This document shows, piece by piece, positions 36,173 through 43,009 of a DNA stretch of 64,000 nt (position 1 is its first letter; each line of letters starts with the position of its first letter). Under the pieces are notes generated by a model. The model was given only the letters and a program-made list of their open reading frames with translations. It made no database searches and was not told the origin of the DNA. The DNA is from Paenibacillus wynnii. Lineage in GTDB: Bacteria; Bacillota; Bacilli; Paenibacillales; Paenibacillaceae. The translations under genes and the position numbers were made by a program. Location: the NCBI RefSeq assembly GCF_000757885.1, contig NZ_JQCR01000002.1, forward strand, positions 2,232,001 through 2,296,000. The letters are read 5' to 3'.

Positions 36173-37258
36173 ATGAATAAAGAAAACATATATGGATTAA
36201 CCTTTGAACAACTGACGGCGTGGCTGTTGGAATACGGTCATAAGAAATTCCGGGCTTCACAGGTCTGGGATTGGCTGTATAACAAGCGGGTAACCAGCTT
36301 TGTAGATATGATAGATGTGAATGCCGGGTGTATTGAATTACTGGCTGAGAATTTTGTGATACTAACGTTGGAAGAACACACCATGCAGGAATCAGCAGAT
36401 GGAACCATTAAGTTTTTGTTCAAGCTGGCAGACGGCAATCTGATTGAAACGGTACTGATGAGACAGAAGTTTGGTTTGTCCGTATGTGTTACCACTCAGG
36501 TCGGCTGCAACATTGGCTGTAGTTTCTGTGCGAGCGGACTGTTGGCCAAGAGCCGAGATTTAACGAGCGGGGAAATCGTGGAACAAATTATGAAGGTCCA
36601 GCTACATTTGGACCAAGCACAGAAGGATGAATTGGTGAGTCATGTTGTAGTTATGGGCATCGGCGAGCCGTTTGATAATTACACCCATCTGGTCAACTTC
36701 CTGCAGATTATTAAAAACAACAAGGGGCTAGCTATTGCCGGTAGAAGAATTACGGTATCCACCAGCGGTCTTTCCCACAAAATTATTGATTTTGCAGATG
36801 ACAATTTACAGGTGAATCTGGCGGTTTCCTTGCATGCGCCTAACAACGAGCTTCGGACGCGGATTATGAAGATCAACAAGGCCATTCCCATTGAGAAATT
36901 AATGGAAGCTATTGATTATTATTTAGAAAAGACGAACCGGAGAATCACGATTGAATACATTCTGATGAAGGATGTAAATGATAAGAGAGAGCATGCACTA
37001 GAGCTGGCTGAACTCCTTGCAAGCAGAAAGCCGCTTGTGAACGTAAACTTAATTCCTTACAATCCCGTGGATGAGCACAGTCAATATCAAAGAAGTGAGC
37101 TGGAATCAGTGCGTGCGTTTTATGATACGCTTAAGAAGCAGGGAGTTAGTGTAAGTACACGCCTGGAGCACGGTGCAGATATTGATGCGGCTTGCGGACA
37201 GTTAAGAAGCAAACAAATTAAAGTCTCTAAGGATCAAAGTCCAGCTCTAAAAGTCTAA
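36173..37258 (+). CDS. rlmN: RlmN-type 23S rRNA A2503 C2-methyltransferase
   Basis: A radical-SAM enzyme of the RlmN/Cfr family. The cluster cysteines are Cys112, Cys116 and Cys119 ([10 protein letters not shown]), the GEPFDN motif follows, and the methyl-carrying and resolving cysteines correspond to Cys341 (DAACGQLR) and Cys105 (SVCVTT). It methylates C2 of A2503 in 23S rRNA and possibly A37 of some tRNAs; Cfr members act on C8 and give antibiotic resistance. Overall text ([29 protein letters not shown]) favours RlmN. It lies away from the usual prpC-prkC neighbourhood, so it may be a second copy. GAGG precedes the ATG by seven bases. Confidence 0.85.
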   Translation: MNKENIYGLTFEQLTAWLLEYGHKKFRASQVWDWLYNKRVTSFVDMIDVNAGCIELLAENFVILTLEEHTMQESADGTIKFLFKLADGNLIETVLMRQKFGLSVCVTTQVGCNIGCSFCASGLLAKSRDLTSGEIVEQIMKVQLHLDQAQKDELVSHVVVMGIGEPFDNYTHLVNFLQIIKNNKGLAIAGRRITVSTSGLSHKIIDFADDNLQVNLAVSLHAPNNELRTRIMKINKAIPIEKLMEAIDYYLEKTNRRITIEYILMKDVNDKREHALELAELLASRKPLVNVNLIPYNPVDEHSQYQRSELESVRAFYDTLKKQGVSVSTRLEHGADIDAACGQLRSKQIKVSKDQSPALKV

Positions 37259-37325
37259 TATAGGCGTTTCTGGCCAAAATGTGATACGATGATGGAGGAA
37301 TTTTAGAAAAGAGGCGGATAAAGAG

Positions 37326-37613
37326 ATGTTGATGATTACGAACTATACCGTAGATGTATTAAAAGATCCTTTTGGCATATTAGCCGGCAAGCGGTATGAA
37401 TTTAAGCTTGATCTGGATATTCCGGAGGATGATGAGCTTCATTCCGAGCACGGAATATATGCACGGATTATTCTTAAAGTAGATGAGGATCAAACAAGCG
37501 TAGTGAGTAACGATCTTCTTGAGAGAACAACAGATCGTTTACTGGACTTCGATATGGAAGCTGAAGAAGAAGAGGCAGCGATTCTTTTCTGCAAAGAGCA
37601 TATACCCGCGTAA
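37326..37613 (+). CDS. DUF6509 family protein
   Basis: A 95-residue acidic protein. ITNYTVDVLKDPFGILAGKRYEFKLDLDIPEDDELHSEHGIY matches a small conserved family of Bacillales (DUF6509) of unknown role. No membrane helix or cysteine motif beyond one Cys near the end. The start is taken at the first ATG, with AGAGG 11 bases upstream. It follows rlmN by 67 bases, with a terminator-like hairpin after the stop. Confidence 0.75.
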   Translation: MLMITNYTVDVLKDPFGILAGKRYEFKLDLDIPEDDELHSEHGIYARIILKVDEDQTSVVSNDLLERTTDRLLDFDMEAEEEEAAILFCKEHIPA

Positions 37614-37624
37614 TGATGAACTGG

Positions 37625-37678
37625 GGCTGTCTCAAAGTAGAAATTTTTGACGAATGAGATAGCCTTTTGTACTTCAAA
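37625..37678 (+). terminator. Terminator-like hairpin
   Basis: GGCTGTCTCA (37625-37634) with TGAGATAGCC (37665-37674), one G-U pair, followed by TTTT. The loop is long (30 bases). Confidence 0.5.
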
Positions 37679-37692
37679 GCCGTAAAAGCTAA

Positions 37693-37733
37693 AAAACGAG
37701 CCAGTCTCCGGTTATTGGAGACTGGCTCGTTTT
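37693..37733 (+). repeat. Hairpin repeat with CTCCGGTTATTGGAG core, copy 2
   Basis: AAAACGAGCCAGTCTCC (37693-37709), loop GGTTATT, and a perfect 17-base complement (37717-37733). Same loop and closing four pairs as at 31.75 kb but a different outer stem. Downstream GCCTTACTTTGGCAGA (37751-37766) matches the flank of copy 1. Confidence 0.75.
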
Positions 37734-37820
37734 CGATTTTGACCCATAATGCCTTACTTTGGCAGATTATGGGCAGCGAAAGAAGAAATTTTTGAATGTT
37801 TCCGCTGAAAGTAGCGGAGA

Positions 37821-37932
37821 GGACGGAACGATTGCGGAAAGCGGTAGCGGTCGCCTTTGTGTCCGGATGTACACTGCTAAGAGTAAATTCAATACATCTG
37901 GACACAACAGCGATTGTAGCAACGGTCCGTCC
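37821..37932 (+). repeat. Structured dispersed repeat, copy A
   Basis: A long imperfect inverted repeat. Its central arms are TTGTGTCCGGATGTA (37857-37871) and TACATCTGGACACAA (37893-37907) around a 21-base loop; outer arms run GGACGGAACG (37821-37830) to CGGTCCGTCC (37923-37932). A second copy lies at 63.8 kb on the other strand. No ORF or promoter is supported in it. Confidence 0.8.
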
Positions 37933-37996
37933 GCGGAGCGTCCTCACATGCACAACCGTCTATCGGACTCCAAAAACAAGGGGCTGAAGCGACCTT

Positions 37997-38749
37997 TTAG
38001 GTAAAAATACTACTCATATAATGATGGATTTGCTTATTCCACCAAGGCCAATCATGATTTACATCGGTCCCCCAATAATCAATCTGCGCTGGAATATGCT
38101 TATGATGGAGAATATCATGAAGCAGGCGGGTCTCATGAAGCATTTCATCCTCATACGCGCCCTGTCCGCAGCAAATGATAATTCGGCTTTGCCGATATTG
38201 GTTAAGGTAATGGTCATCCTGCAGCTGCGGCAGGTAATGAAGCGGAGAATTTAGGTAGACTGCACCCTCTCTGTAATCGCCGAAGAAATAGTGGGTAGAA
38301 TATACCCCGCTTAAGGAGATCAATGAATCGAAGAAATGCGGGTGACGGAAGAAAAAGTTGGCACTGTAGTAACCGCCCATGGAGCATCCGGAAATTAAGA
38401 TTTTCTGCGGTTCTCCCGCGTTACTCCATTGACTTTGTTGAAGAATTCCCGGAATCAGCTCCTGCGAAATATACTTATCGTATTGCTCATGCCGATTGAT
38501 CTTATCCTCAATGTTCCAGTGCTCCGAGAAAAAGGTTTCCTCATCGATAGAATCGCAGGCCCATATTTGCAGCTTGCCGCTGTCAATGAATTCGCGAAGG
38601 GTATCTATCATTCCGGAATCCTCGTATTGATAGAATCTTCCGAGTGAGGTAGGGAACACAAGCATAGGCTTGCCCGCGTGGCCGTATATTTTATATTCCA
38701 TATCTTTATGAAGAAAATGACTGTATTCCTTATGATAGCTAACCTTCAT
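37997..38749 (-). CDS. Esterase of the alpha/beta-hydrolase fold
   Basis: A 250-residue esterase-D-like hydrolase. The nucleophile elbow is GCSMGGYYS, and the catalytic His is in TDVNHDWPWWN near the C-terminus; an Asp or Glu in the GQGAYEDEM region can complete the triad. No signal peptide, so it acts in the cytoplasm. Text MLVFPTSLGRFYQYEDSGMI marks a subgroup found beside ATP-grasp ligases in Bacillales. The gene begins ten bases after the ATP-grasp stop, so both are one operon and probably work on the same small product. Confidence 0.8.
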   Translation of the reverse strand: MKVSYHKEYSHFLHKDMEYKIYGHAGKPMLVFPTSLGRFYQYEDSGMIDTLREFIDSGKLQIWACDSIDEETFFSEHWNIEDKINRHEQYDKYISQELIPGILQQSQWSNAGEPQKILISGCSMGGYYSANFFFRHPHFFDSLISLSGVYSTHYFFGDYREGAVYLNSPLHYLPQLQDDHYLNQYRQSRIIICCGQGAYEDEMLHETRLLHDILHHKHIPAQIDYWGTDVNHDWPWWNKQIHHYMSSIFT

Positions 38750-38759
38750 TCCAGACTCA

Positions 38760-39938
38760 CTACCCTTCTTCTTGTTGAATATACCTCACGATGTCCCTAA
38801 CTTCATCTAATAGGGTAGAACGGAATTGATAGGCGCTGTTCCCTGAGGCTCTGCTGAAAATCTCGTCAATTCTATTATAATGAACGATTTTCTCCCCGTA
38901 GGTACGTATAATGTCCTCATGGCTGTTCACGTAATGCTTGTGGTTTTTTCGGCTGGCATAACCTACATAATATTGACCCGGGTAGGGCCCGCCGACCTGA
39001 TTATGTACCACCATACTAGCCCATTCCTTATACACATTTACATCATATGCATAATTAATAGCATCGGTCATCCAGGCTCCCGGCGGCCTCATATTGACTT
39101 CGAGGGCAATAATCCGTCCGTCTTTATTGGATTTGAATAATTCAATATGGAAGAACCGTTCCTTAATATCAAAGGCTTTGAGAATGCTTCTGCCGGCCTG
39201 TTCAACCTCGGGACTTATGTCCTTCAAGCAGAAATAGTAGAGATGATCATCCGAATTCACAACCTCCATCACACTTTGCTCAAAAAGATGGCTCACTGCA
39301 AACCGAACCTCACCGTTAATGTCGACCAGACCGTCATAGGTAAGAATAACCCCGTCAATATACTCTTCGATGATGAAATCTACATACGCGGGTTTGGTAG
39401 CGAAGAAGTAATTCAGTTCCTCTTCACTTCGGATCTTATAGGTCATGCTGGCTCCCGAACCCAGATCCGGTTTGACCACTAGAGGGAAGCCGGCGCTATG
39501 TATGAACTCATCGACACTTGCGCGGTCTCTTCCGGTGGAGAATTGTACGGTACTTACACCGCTTTTATGAAAGAAATCCTTCATTTTAGACTTCTGCTTC
39601 AAGTTATAAATAAAGTCTGTTTTGGTTCCGTAAATATTAAAGTCGGTGCGTACTTGGGCATCCAGCTCCAACCAATATTCATTCAGGGATTCAAAGCGGT
39701 CTATTTTGCCGTATTTGTGTGTAAAATATCCAACCGCCCGCAAAATCTCATCGTAATTCTCCAGATCATTGATTTTGTAATATTCGGTGAGTGAGTCTTT
39801 AAGACGTTGATTCATACTGTCGTATTCTGCATCTCCAATACCCAATACATTTGCACGCTGATTATGCAGTTCATAACAAAATTCAGTACTGTTCTGGGGA
39901 AATTGAGGGGAGAAAAAGATAAAATTAATGAGACTCAC
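38760..39938 (-). CDS. ATP-grasp ligase of unknown substrate
   Basis: A 392-residue ATP-grasp protein: N-terminal Rossmann-like domain (INFIFFSPQFPQNSTEFCYELH), KTDFIYNLKQKSKMKDFF, the ATP-binding part FPLVVKPDLGSGASMTYKI and FIIEEYIDGVILTYDG, and the metal site ALEVNMRPPGAW. It should form an amide or ester bond through an acyl phosphate. The first codon is GTG with AAGGA directly against it; an ATT nine bases on (INFIF) is better spaced and matches the usual start of relatives, so the true start is uncertain. It heads a two-gene operon with the esterase. Confidence 0.8.
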   Translation of the reverse strand: MSLINFIFFSPQFPQNSTEFCYELHNQRANVLGIGDAEYDSMNQRLKDSLTEYYKINDLENYDEILRAVGYFTHKYGKIDRFESLNEYWLELDAQVRTDFNIYGTKTDFIYNLKQKSKMKDFFHKSGVSTVQFSTGRDRASVDEFIHSAGFPLVVKPDLGSGASMTYKIRSEEELNYFFATKPAYVDFIIEEYIDGVILTYDGLVDINGEVRFAVSHLFEQSVMEVVNSDDHLYYFCLKDISPEVEQAGRSILKAFDIKERFFHIELFKSNKDGRIIALEVNMRPPGAWMTDAINYAYDVNVYKEWASMVVHNQVGGPYPGQYYVGYASRKNHKHYVNSHEDIIRTYGEKIVHYNRIDEIFSRASGNSAYQFRSTLLDEVRDIVRYIQQEEG

Positions 39939-40018
39939 TCCTTCAGCGAAATTTCAATTCCGAGTTAAATTGTATGATTAATTTAATCTAATCTACCAGT
40001 TTGATTCAGATCCGTCAA

Positions 40019-41476
40019 TCATCTCAGAGTAATCTGGTATTCTTTCTCCAAATATTTATGAATTCTCTCGAAGTCGGCCTCGTTCAGATCGCATAACAGC
40101 TTGTCCCGCTCACGTCCCAATATAATTCCGATAGTCTGCGCAGCCAGGGCGGTTGTAGGCATAATACGGGCGCTTCCGTAGGCTTTAATGGTGGCTCCTA
40201 CATTCTTACCAACTACCAGCACATTATCGTAGGATTTCAGTTCAAAGGAACGAAGAGGAAGCCCATAGCGGTCAGGCTTGCCGTATCCGATACCCCACGG
40301 AATGGACCGACTACCCTGAATATCTACCGGATAGCCGCCAAGACTGACGTTATCCCAGAACATTCTATTTCCCATGAGATCCGGATATTCAAGAACATAC
40401 TCGGTTTCATAACGGTTATAGTCACGAATATATAAATATTCAGGGAGATCATTCAGTTCCGCATGGATGAAGCCGGGTACATGTGAACGGAAAAAGTTCA
40501 GAATATGGGGAGCTTCCGCTTGGGCTTTTGCAATAGCCGACTGTACAGATCTTAGGTCCGAAGGATTCACATCATATATTAACAGACCGTTTATGGTAAC
40601 CTCACCGTCCTTTTGGTTGGTGATATTTAGTCCACGAAGCATAAGCTGTTTATCCTGCGGCGTATAATGACGCATGATCTTACCCAACCCTGTGGCAAAA
40701 TGGCTGTTAGCATAAGTATTTGAGCCGTATTTTTCATATACGTTGGTTAGGGGGTAGGCACTCAGGATGGCCTTCTGCAGGGAGTGCCAATGTACCTTTT
40801 GGAGGTTCAACATGTAGGTAGCCGCCATATAGTCAGGTTCTGTCTGTTTCTTCTTATAAAGAGTCTCCATTCCTGGAATACGCCTACTCTCAAGTCTACC
40901 CGTTAAGGCACCGAAGTCGGTATTTTCTACCCAATACTTAGATCTAATTCTATACGAGCTGCCATTTGGGAGATGATAATTCATGAATTTAAGCGACTTA
41001 TCTTGGTCAATTGTGAACGTATTCAAAGTGTCAATAACGATTCCGCTCTGGATGGGGATATCTTTAATCAAATGGTCATAATAGCGCTGGAAATCGGGGG
41101 CTTTACGGATGGTTCCCGCTTTATATTTCGTAAACAAGTTCTTAATCTCACCCTGTACCAAACTTCTACGGTGGTTATCATGTACATCATCCAGAAAAAA
41201 CATTTGCCCTTGAATCAGCTCGCCGCCCGGCTTAGGCCGCGGATCGAGAATCAGCACTTTCAGGCCCGCAGCTTGAGCTTCCTTCGCCAGCAATACACCT
41301 TGTATCTCGCTTCCGATGACAACAACATCATAAAGATCGTTAGTAACCGCTGCAATAGTTGAACCTATTGCTGTAATCGGATGAGCAAGCGTTCCTGTTA
41401 GGGATAGAAATGACGCCGTAATCAGCGTACCTGTGAACCAAAGGCAAAGCGAAAGCTTATTGGACATGAATTTCAT
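40019..41476 (-). CDS. FAD-dependent oxidoreductase, exported
   Basis: A 485-residue flavoprotein with a hydrophobic N-terminal signal or anchor (about 8-32) and then the dinucleotide fold YDVVVIGSEIQGVLLAKEAQAAGLKVLILDPRPKPGG. The glycine motif is changed to GSEIQG. The C-terminal part VLVVGKNVGATIKAYGSARIMPTTALAAQTIG is typical of the FAD_oxidored family, whose members often carry cysteines or act in wall or sugar metabolism. AAGGAG stands eight bases before the ATG. Substrate unknown; export of a FAD enzyme would need folding outside or anchoring. Confidence 0.8.
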   Translation of the reverse strand: MKFMSNKLSLCLWFTGTLITASFLSLTGTLAHPITAIGSTIAAVTNDLYDVVVIGSEIQGVLLAKEAQAAGLKVLILDPRPKPGGELIQGQMFFLDDVHDNHRRSLVQGEIKNLFTKYKAGTIRKAPDFQRYYDHLIKDIPIQSGIVIDTLNTFTIDQDKSLKFMNYHLPNGSSYRIRSKYWVENTDFGALTGRLESRRIPGMETLYKKKQTEPDYMAATYMLNLQKVHWHSLQKAILSAYPLTNVYEKYGSNTYANSHFATGLGKIMRHYTPQDKQLMLRGLNITNQKDGEVTINGLLIYDVNPSDLRSVQSAIAKAQAEAPHILNFFRSHVPGFIHAELNDLPEYLYIRDYNRYETEYVLEYPDLMGNRMFWDNVSLGGYPVDIQGSRSIPWGIGYGKPDRYGLPLRSFELKSYDNVLVVGKNVGATIKAYGSARIMPTTALAAQTIGIILGRERDKLLCDLNEADFERIHKYLEKEYQITLR

Positions 41477-41587
41477 GAATCTGTCTCCTTACTCTCTATT
41501 AATTAGAAAAGCGTAGGGGTAGTATAGGCTCTGAATTCCCAAGTTATTCTCAGCATTTGGGTTTTTCGAGGGGAGGAAGCCTTTGTT

Positions 41588-41617
41588 TTGGCATCTTTAT
41601 GGATTTTAGGTTAAAAT
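41588..41617 (+). promoter_or_regulatory. Promoter of the GreA-like gene
   Basis: TTGGCA (41588-41593), 18 bases, TAAAAT (41612-41617), 33 bases before the start codon. Confidence 0.5.
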
Positions 41618-41649
41618 ACAATAAAGCAGTTAAAATAGGAGTTGTAAAA

Positions 41650-42129
41650 ATGTCAAATGATGAAGTGTTCTTGACCAAAGAAGGTTTGGCTAAGATTGAG
41701 GATGAGCTGAAAGAAATTAAAACGGTAAAACGCAAGGAATTAGCAGCGCGTCTAAAATTAGCAATAAGCTATGGTGACCTTAAGGAAAACAGTGAGTATC
41801 ACTCGGCTAAGAATGATCAATCATTCATGGAAACCCGAGTTATGATATTGGAGAAGATGTTAAGAAAAGCCCGTGTCGTAGATGAGTTGAGTGTAGATAT
41901 CTCTGTAGTCAGCATGGGTTGTGTTGTTATCCTGAATGACATGGAGTATTCCGAGAAGATTGAATACCGAATTGTAGGGGCTGCTGAAGCCGATGTTTTA
42001 GATAATAAAATTTCCTATGAAAGCCCGCTCGGCAAAGAACTTATAGGGAAAAAAGTCGGAGACATCATCAATGTTAATGCTCCAATGGGAATTATAAAAT
42101 ATGAGTTGCTTGAAATAAGAGCATTCTAA
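41650..42129 (+). CDS. GreA/GreB-type transcription elongation factor
   Basis: A 159-residue protein with the N-terminal antiparallel coiled coil (FLTKEGLAKIEDELKEIKTVKRKELAARLKLAISYGDLKENSEYHSAKNDQ) and the C-terminal FKBP-like domain (SPLGKELIGKKVGDIINV). The acidic tip (GDLKENSEY) that enters the RNA polymerase channel and cuts backtracked RNA is intact. AGGAG stands eight bases before ATG 41650; a longer open frame from 41557 has no site. Bacillales often carry such a second GreA; this may be that paralogue, as it lacks the usual greA neighbours. Confidence 0.88.
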   Translation: MSNDEVFLTKEGLAKIEDELKEIKTVKRKELAARLKLAISYGDLKENSEYHSAKNDQSFMETRVMILEKMLRKARVVDELSVDISVVSMGCVVILNDMEYSEKIEYRIVGAAEADVLDNKISYESPLGKELIGKKVGDIINVNAPMGIIKYELLEIRAF

Positions 42130-42132
42130 ACG

Positions 42133-42172
42133 AAAAGACGCCGATCCTTTATAGAAAAGGGTGGCGTCTTTT
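42133..42172 (+). terminator. Rho-independent terminator of the GreA-like gene
   Basis: AAAAGACGCC (42133-42142) with GGCGTCTTTT (42163-42172), and an inner CCTTT/AAAGG pair. Confidence 0.85.
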
Positions 42173-42184
42173 GGTTTAAAAGTT

Positions 42185-42221
42185 AGCCTATCTATATTCA
42201 CCATAGATAGGCTGTTTTTTT
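42185..42221 (+). terminator. Second terminator-like hairpin
   Basis: AGCCTATCTA (42185-42194) and TAGATAGGCT (42204-42213), then G and seven T residues. It stands in tandem with the previous terminator and 107 bases before the SLH gene, so it could be back-up or a leader hairpin. Confidence 0.75.
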
Positions 42222-42327
42222 GTGCAATATGGGTGAGGCGTCTAGAGCTTGCAACCTTTATCAGTGGATTCCGTCTGAAAGAGGGAATACACCCTGCCAG
42301 CACAATAAAATCCACGAGGTGAACCAA

Positions 42328-43005
42328 ATGAAGAAGAACATAATAAAAAGTCTTGCACTTACGGGTACTGCGCTCTTGACTCTTTCCTTCGCGGGACAAA
42401 GCTTTGCAGCGTCAGCAACTTTTACAGACCTAGGAAATATAAAAGCGAAGGATAAAATCGTAAGCTTGCAAGATAAGGGTTTGATTAACGGAGTAGGTGG
42501 AGACCGCTTCGCACCAAATGCTCCTATTACGGCAGCACAGGGAATTCAAATGGTGGTTAAGGCACTTGATCTCAACCTTGACTTGATCCGCTTTATTAAA
42601 GAACCAAAGGCAACGGATTATTATGCTCATGCTAAGAACGATGCCTGGTATTCAGACACTCTAATCATAGCTGCGAATAACGGGATGGATTTGCCGTCTG
42701 ATTTGAATCCGAACAAAGTGTGGGACCGTGAAGAGTTCACGCATCAACTTATCATAGCTATGGAAAAACACAGCAATCTGCCTATGATTAAGATCATTCC
42801 GGTTGAGATTGCCGACGTTGATAAATTCACCAATGGTTATGATGGATCGATTCAACGTGCACTTGTTTTGAACATTGCTGAATTGGATGCCAAAGGGAAT
42901 TTCAACCCAAAACAAAAAGTCACCCGTGCTGAAGCCGCAGTAATGATTTACAATGCACTGGAGTATATTAAAGCCCATCCCGCACCAGCAGGTGACGCTT
43001 CTTAA
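42328..43005 (+). CDS. S-layer homology (SLH) domain protein
   Basis: A 225-residue secreted protein. The signal peptide is residues 1-27 (ALLTLSFAGQSFAAS). Three SLH-like repeats follow: FTDLGNIKAKDKIVSLQDKGLINGVGGDRFAPNAPITAAQGIQMV, the middle one around AWYSDTLIIAANNGMDLPSDLNPNKVWDREEFTHQL, and DVDKFTNGYDGSIQRALVLNIAELDAKGNFNPKQKVTRAEAAVMI. SLH domains hold proteins to pyruvylated secondary wall polymer. There is nothing else in the protein, so it is an SLH-only protein. GAGGTG lies six bases before ATG 42328. Confidence 0.88.
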   Translation: MKKNIIKSLALTGTALLTLSFAGQSFAASATFTDLGNIKAKDKIVSLQDKGLINGVGGDRFAPNAPITAAQGIQMVVKALDLNLDLIRFIKEPKATDYYAHAKNDAWYSDTLIIAANNGMDLPSDLNPNKVWDREEFTHQLIIAMEKHSNLPMIKIIPVEIADVDKFTNGYDGSIQRALVLNIAELDAKGNFNPKQKVTRAEAAVMIYNALEYIKAHPAPAGDAS

Positions 43006-43009
43006 TCGG

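Noticed and set aside
37759..38004. Short ORFs in the 37.7-38.0 kb gap on both strands
   Set aside because: They fall on the inverted repeats, lack ribosome sites and have no coding character.
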